Assembly: GCA_964565705.1 (NCBI GenBank)
Contig: CAZMGD010000165.1
Span: 1-6,516, forward strand
Reading direction: 5' to 3'
Source of the DNA: CAZMGD01 sp964565705
GTDB lineage: Bacteria > Actinomycetota > Acidimicrobiia > Acidimicrobiales > Ilumatobacteraceae
DNA length: 6,516 nt
Made by a program: the position numbers and the translations under genes. This document shows positions 6,156-6,516 of the stretch, piece by piece (the stretch's first letter is position 1; each line of letters begins with the position of its first letter). The notes beneath the pieces are model-generated. The model was given only the letters and a program-made list of their open reading frames with translations. It had not been told where the DNA came from and did no database searches.

Positions 6156-6410
6156 CGCCGCGAGTGCCCAGCAGCTGCCCGACGTCGGGGCTTGTGAGGT
6201 GACCTGTGACGGTCACGCGGATGATGGAACGATGAATGCTGACGTGGTGTCGCCGGCCCTGCGAGGGCGTGAAAAGGGCGTGTGAGGCGTGGAAAGGGCG
6301 TGTCACACCGGTCAACAACGGTCACTCCAGTCGGCCTGTGTCACTCAAGGAAATGGCCCGTGACCTGGCCTCACGCACCCTGACCTGGTGTGGAGCCCTT
6401 CGTGTTCGGA
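6156..6410. other. Gene-free, motif-rich stretch beside the attachment site
   Basis: No open frame here has protein-like composition. The stretch is instead rich in short repeats: GTGACCTG at 6199 and 6360, TGACCTGG at 6361 and 6381 (20 bases apart), the inverted pair GTGAC-G-GTCAC at 6206-6216, GTCAC at 6302, 6321 and 6340, and CGGTCA at 6309 and 6319. This resembles the arm region of an integrase attachment site, or a cluster of regulator sites. No integrase gene is present. Confidence 0.4.
6267..6306 (+). repeat. 20-bp tandem direct repeat, two copies
   Basis: Copies at 6267-6286 and 6287-6306 match at 17 of 20 positions (core AAAGGGCGTGT). Together with the bases just before, they place GGCGTG at 6266, 6277, 6286 and 6297, spaced 11, 9 and 11 bases, so all four lie on about the same face of the helix. 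CGGTCA then repeats at 10-base spacing. This looks like a protein-binding array, plausibly arm-type integrase sites given the adjacent att-like sequence. Confidence 0.6.
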
Positions 6411-6435
6411 GGGTTCGATTCCCCCCAGCTCCACA
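6389..6435. repeat. 8-bp inverted repeat enclosing the T-arm-like hairpin
   Basis: TGTGGAGC (6389-6396) is the exact reverse complement of GCTCCACA (6428-6435), and between them lies the T-arm-like hairpin. The arrangement resembles an acceptor plus T-arm minihelix. It could be a pair of core-type recombinase sites, or chance; a complete tRNA does not fit. Confidence 0.4.
6411..6435 (+). other. Displaced 3' end of tmRNA (ssrA), likely att site
   Basis: The sequence contains a T-loop (TTCGATT) with C-rich stem strand and the acceptor 3' strand CAGCTCC plus discriminator A, then CAA rather than CCA. It matches, from memory, the ends of bacterial tmRNA (mycobacterial ssrA has GGGTTCGATTCCC and CAGCTCCACCA). 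The rest of tmRNA, including a 5' GGGGCTG strand and the tag-coding region, is absent upstream, so this is a fragment. Integrases commonly target the 3' end of ssrA and leave such a copy at the far end of the inserted element. The base just left (A6410) would mispair in the T-stem against C6424, suggesting the shared core begins at 6411. A tRNA-Ala 3' end (usually TAGCTCC) is the main alternative. Confidence 0.55.
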
Positions 6436-6469
6436 AAAAGTGGCATCTACCAGGGGAAATGCAGAGGAT

Positions 6470-6494
6470 GGACGGAGGGATTTCACCCCCGTCC
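6470..6494 (+). terminator. Strong hairpin downstream of the ssrA fragment
   Basis: GGACGG (6470-6475) and GGG (6477-6479) pair with CCC (6486-6488) and CCGTCC (6489-6494), giving nine pairs with one bulged A and a six-base loop. There is no T-run after it, which is common for actinobacterial terminators. It lies 35 bases beyond the tmRNA 3' fragment, where the original ssrA terminator would be expected. Terminator function is inference. Confidence 0.4.
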
Positions 6495-6516
6495 AATACG
6501 GCGGGTGACCTGCGGG

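Noticed and set aside
6267..6306. CRISPR array
   Set aside because: Only two adjoining 20-base copies, no spacers between them and no cas genes.
6109..6318. Small minus-strand frame reading IHRSIIRVTVTGHLTSPDV in its middle
   Set aside because: It overlaps the Abi-like gene end and the repeat array, has no ribosome binding site, and resembles no family I know. The VTVTGHLT stretch arises from the GTGAC/GTCAC motifs.
6360..6435. Complete tRNA gene ending at 6435
   Set aside because: No 5' strand matching CAGCTCC exists about 70 bases upstream, and no anticodon arm or D-arm can be drawn.
6236..6508. Plus-strand frame ending in RVRRVRFPPAPQ
   Set aside because: That ending is the usual artefact of translating a tRNA/tmRNA 3' end; the rest is repeat sequence.

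Overview
The window is GC-rich throughout, with GTG starts, mostly G/C third codon positions and gene families common in Actinobacteria: a large LuxR-family (LAL) regulator, a GAP/SfLAP-type membrane protein, a DoxX-like protein and an actinobacterial-style Abi protein. A high-GC actinomycete is the best guess, but no marker here fixes the genus.

Layout. Positions 49-1355 (minus) hold an apparently intact two-gene operon: an aldo/keto reductase of the YdbC/PdxI type, then a small DoxX-like membrane protein whose GTG start overlaps the reductase stop. Positions 1443-1791 (minus) hold the decayed C-terminal part of a sugar-type ABC transporter substrate-binding protein, readable only by changing frame at least three times. 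Positions 1828-2628 (minus) encode a GAP-family membrane protein whose last helix is shortened and whose tail looks frameshifted; a short unidentified coding-like stretch lies in another frame under that tail. Positions 2796-4988 (minus) are a long open frame for a MalT/LAL-type LuxR regulator that begins at Walker B and so lacks its P-loop. Directly upstream, in another frame, is the N-terminal fragment of an unrelated protein (about 5064-5268) that stops looking coding where the regulator begins, so this is a chimeric junction. A divergent plus-strand gene (5496-6155) encodes an intact Abi-like HEPN protein with an RNRIAHH motif.

The last 361 bases carry no convincing gene. They contain a 20-bp tandem repeat with helically phased GGCGTG motifs, several GTGACCTG/GTCAC motifs, and then a sequence matching the 3' end of tmRNA (ssrA) without the rest of that gene. 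That is the signature of an integration attachment site. The orientation implies that an integrated element lies to the left of 6435, with the Abi gene as its last gene, and that chromosome resumes to the right.

Overall this looks like the worn end of a genomic island: one intact defence-type gene near an att site, next to a truncated regulator, gene fragments and a pseudogene. The reductase/DoxX pair at the far left is the only operon that looks healthy. No integrase, CRISPR array or complete multi-gene defence system is visible.
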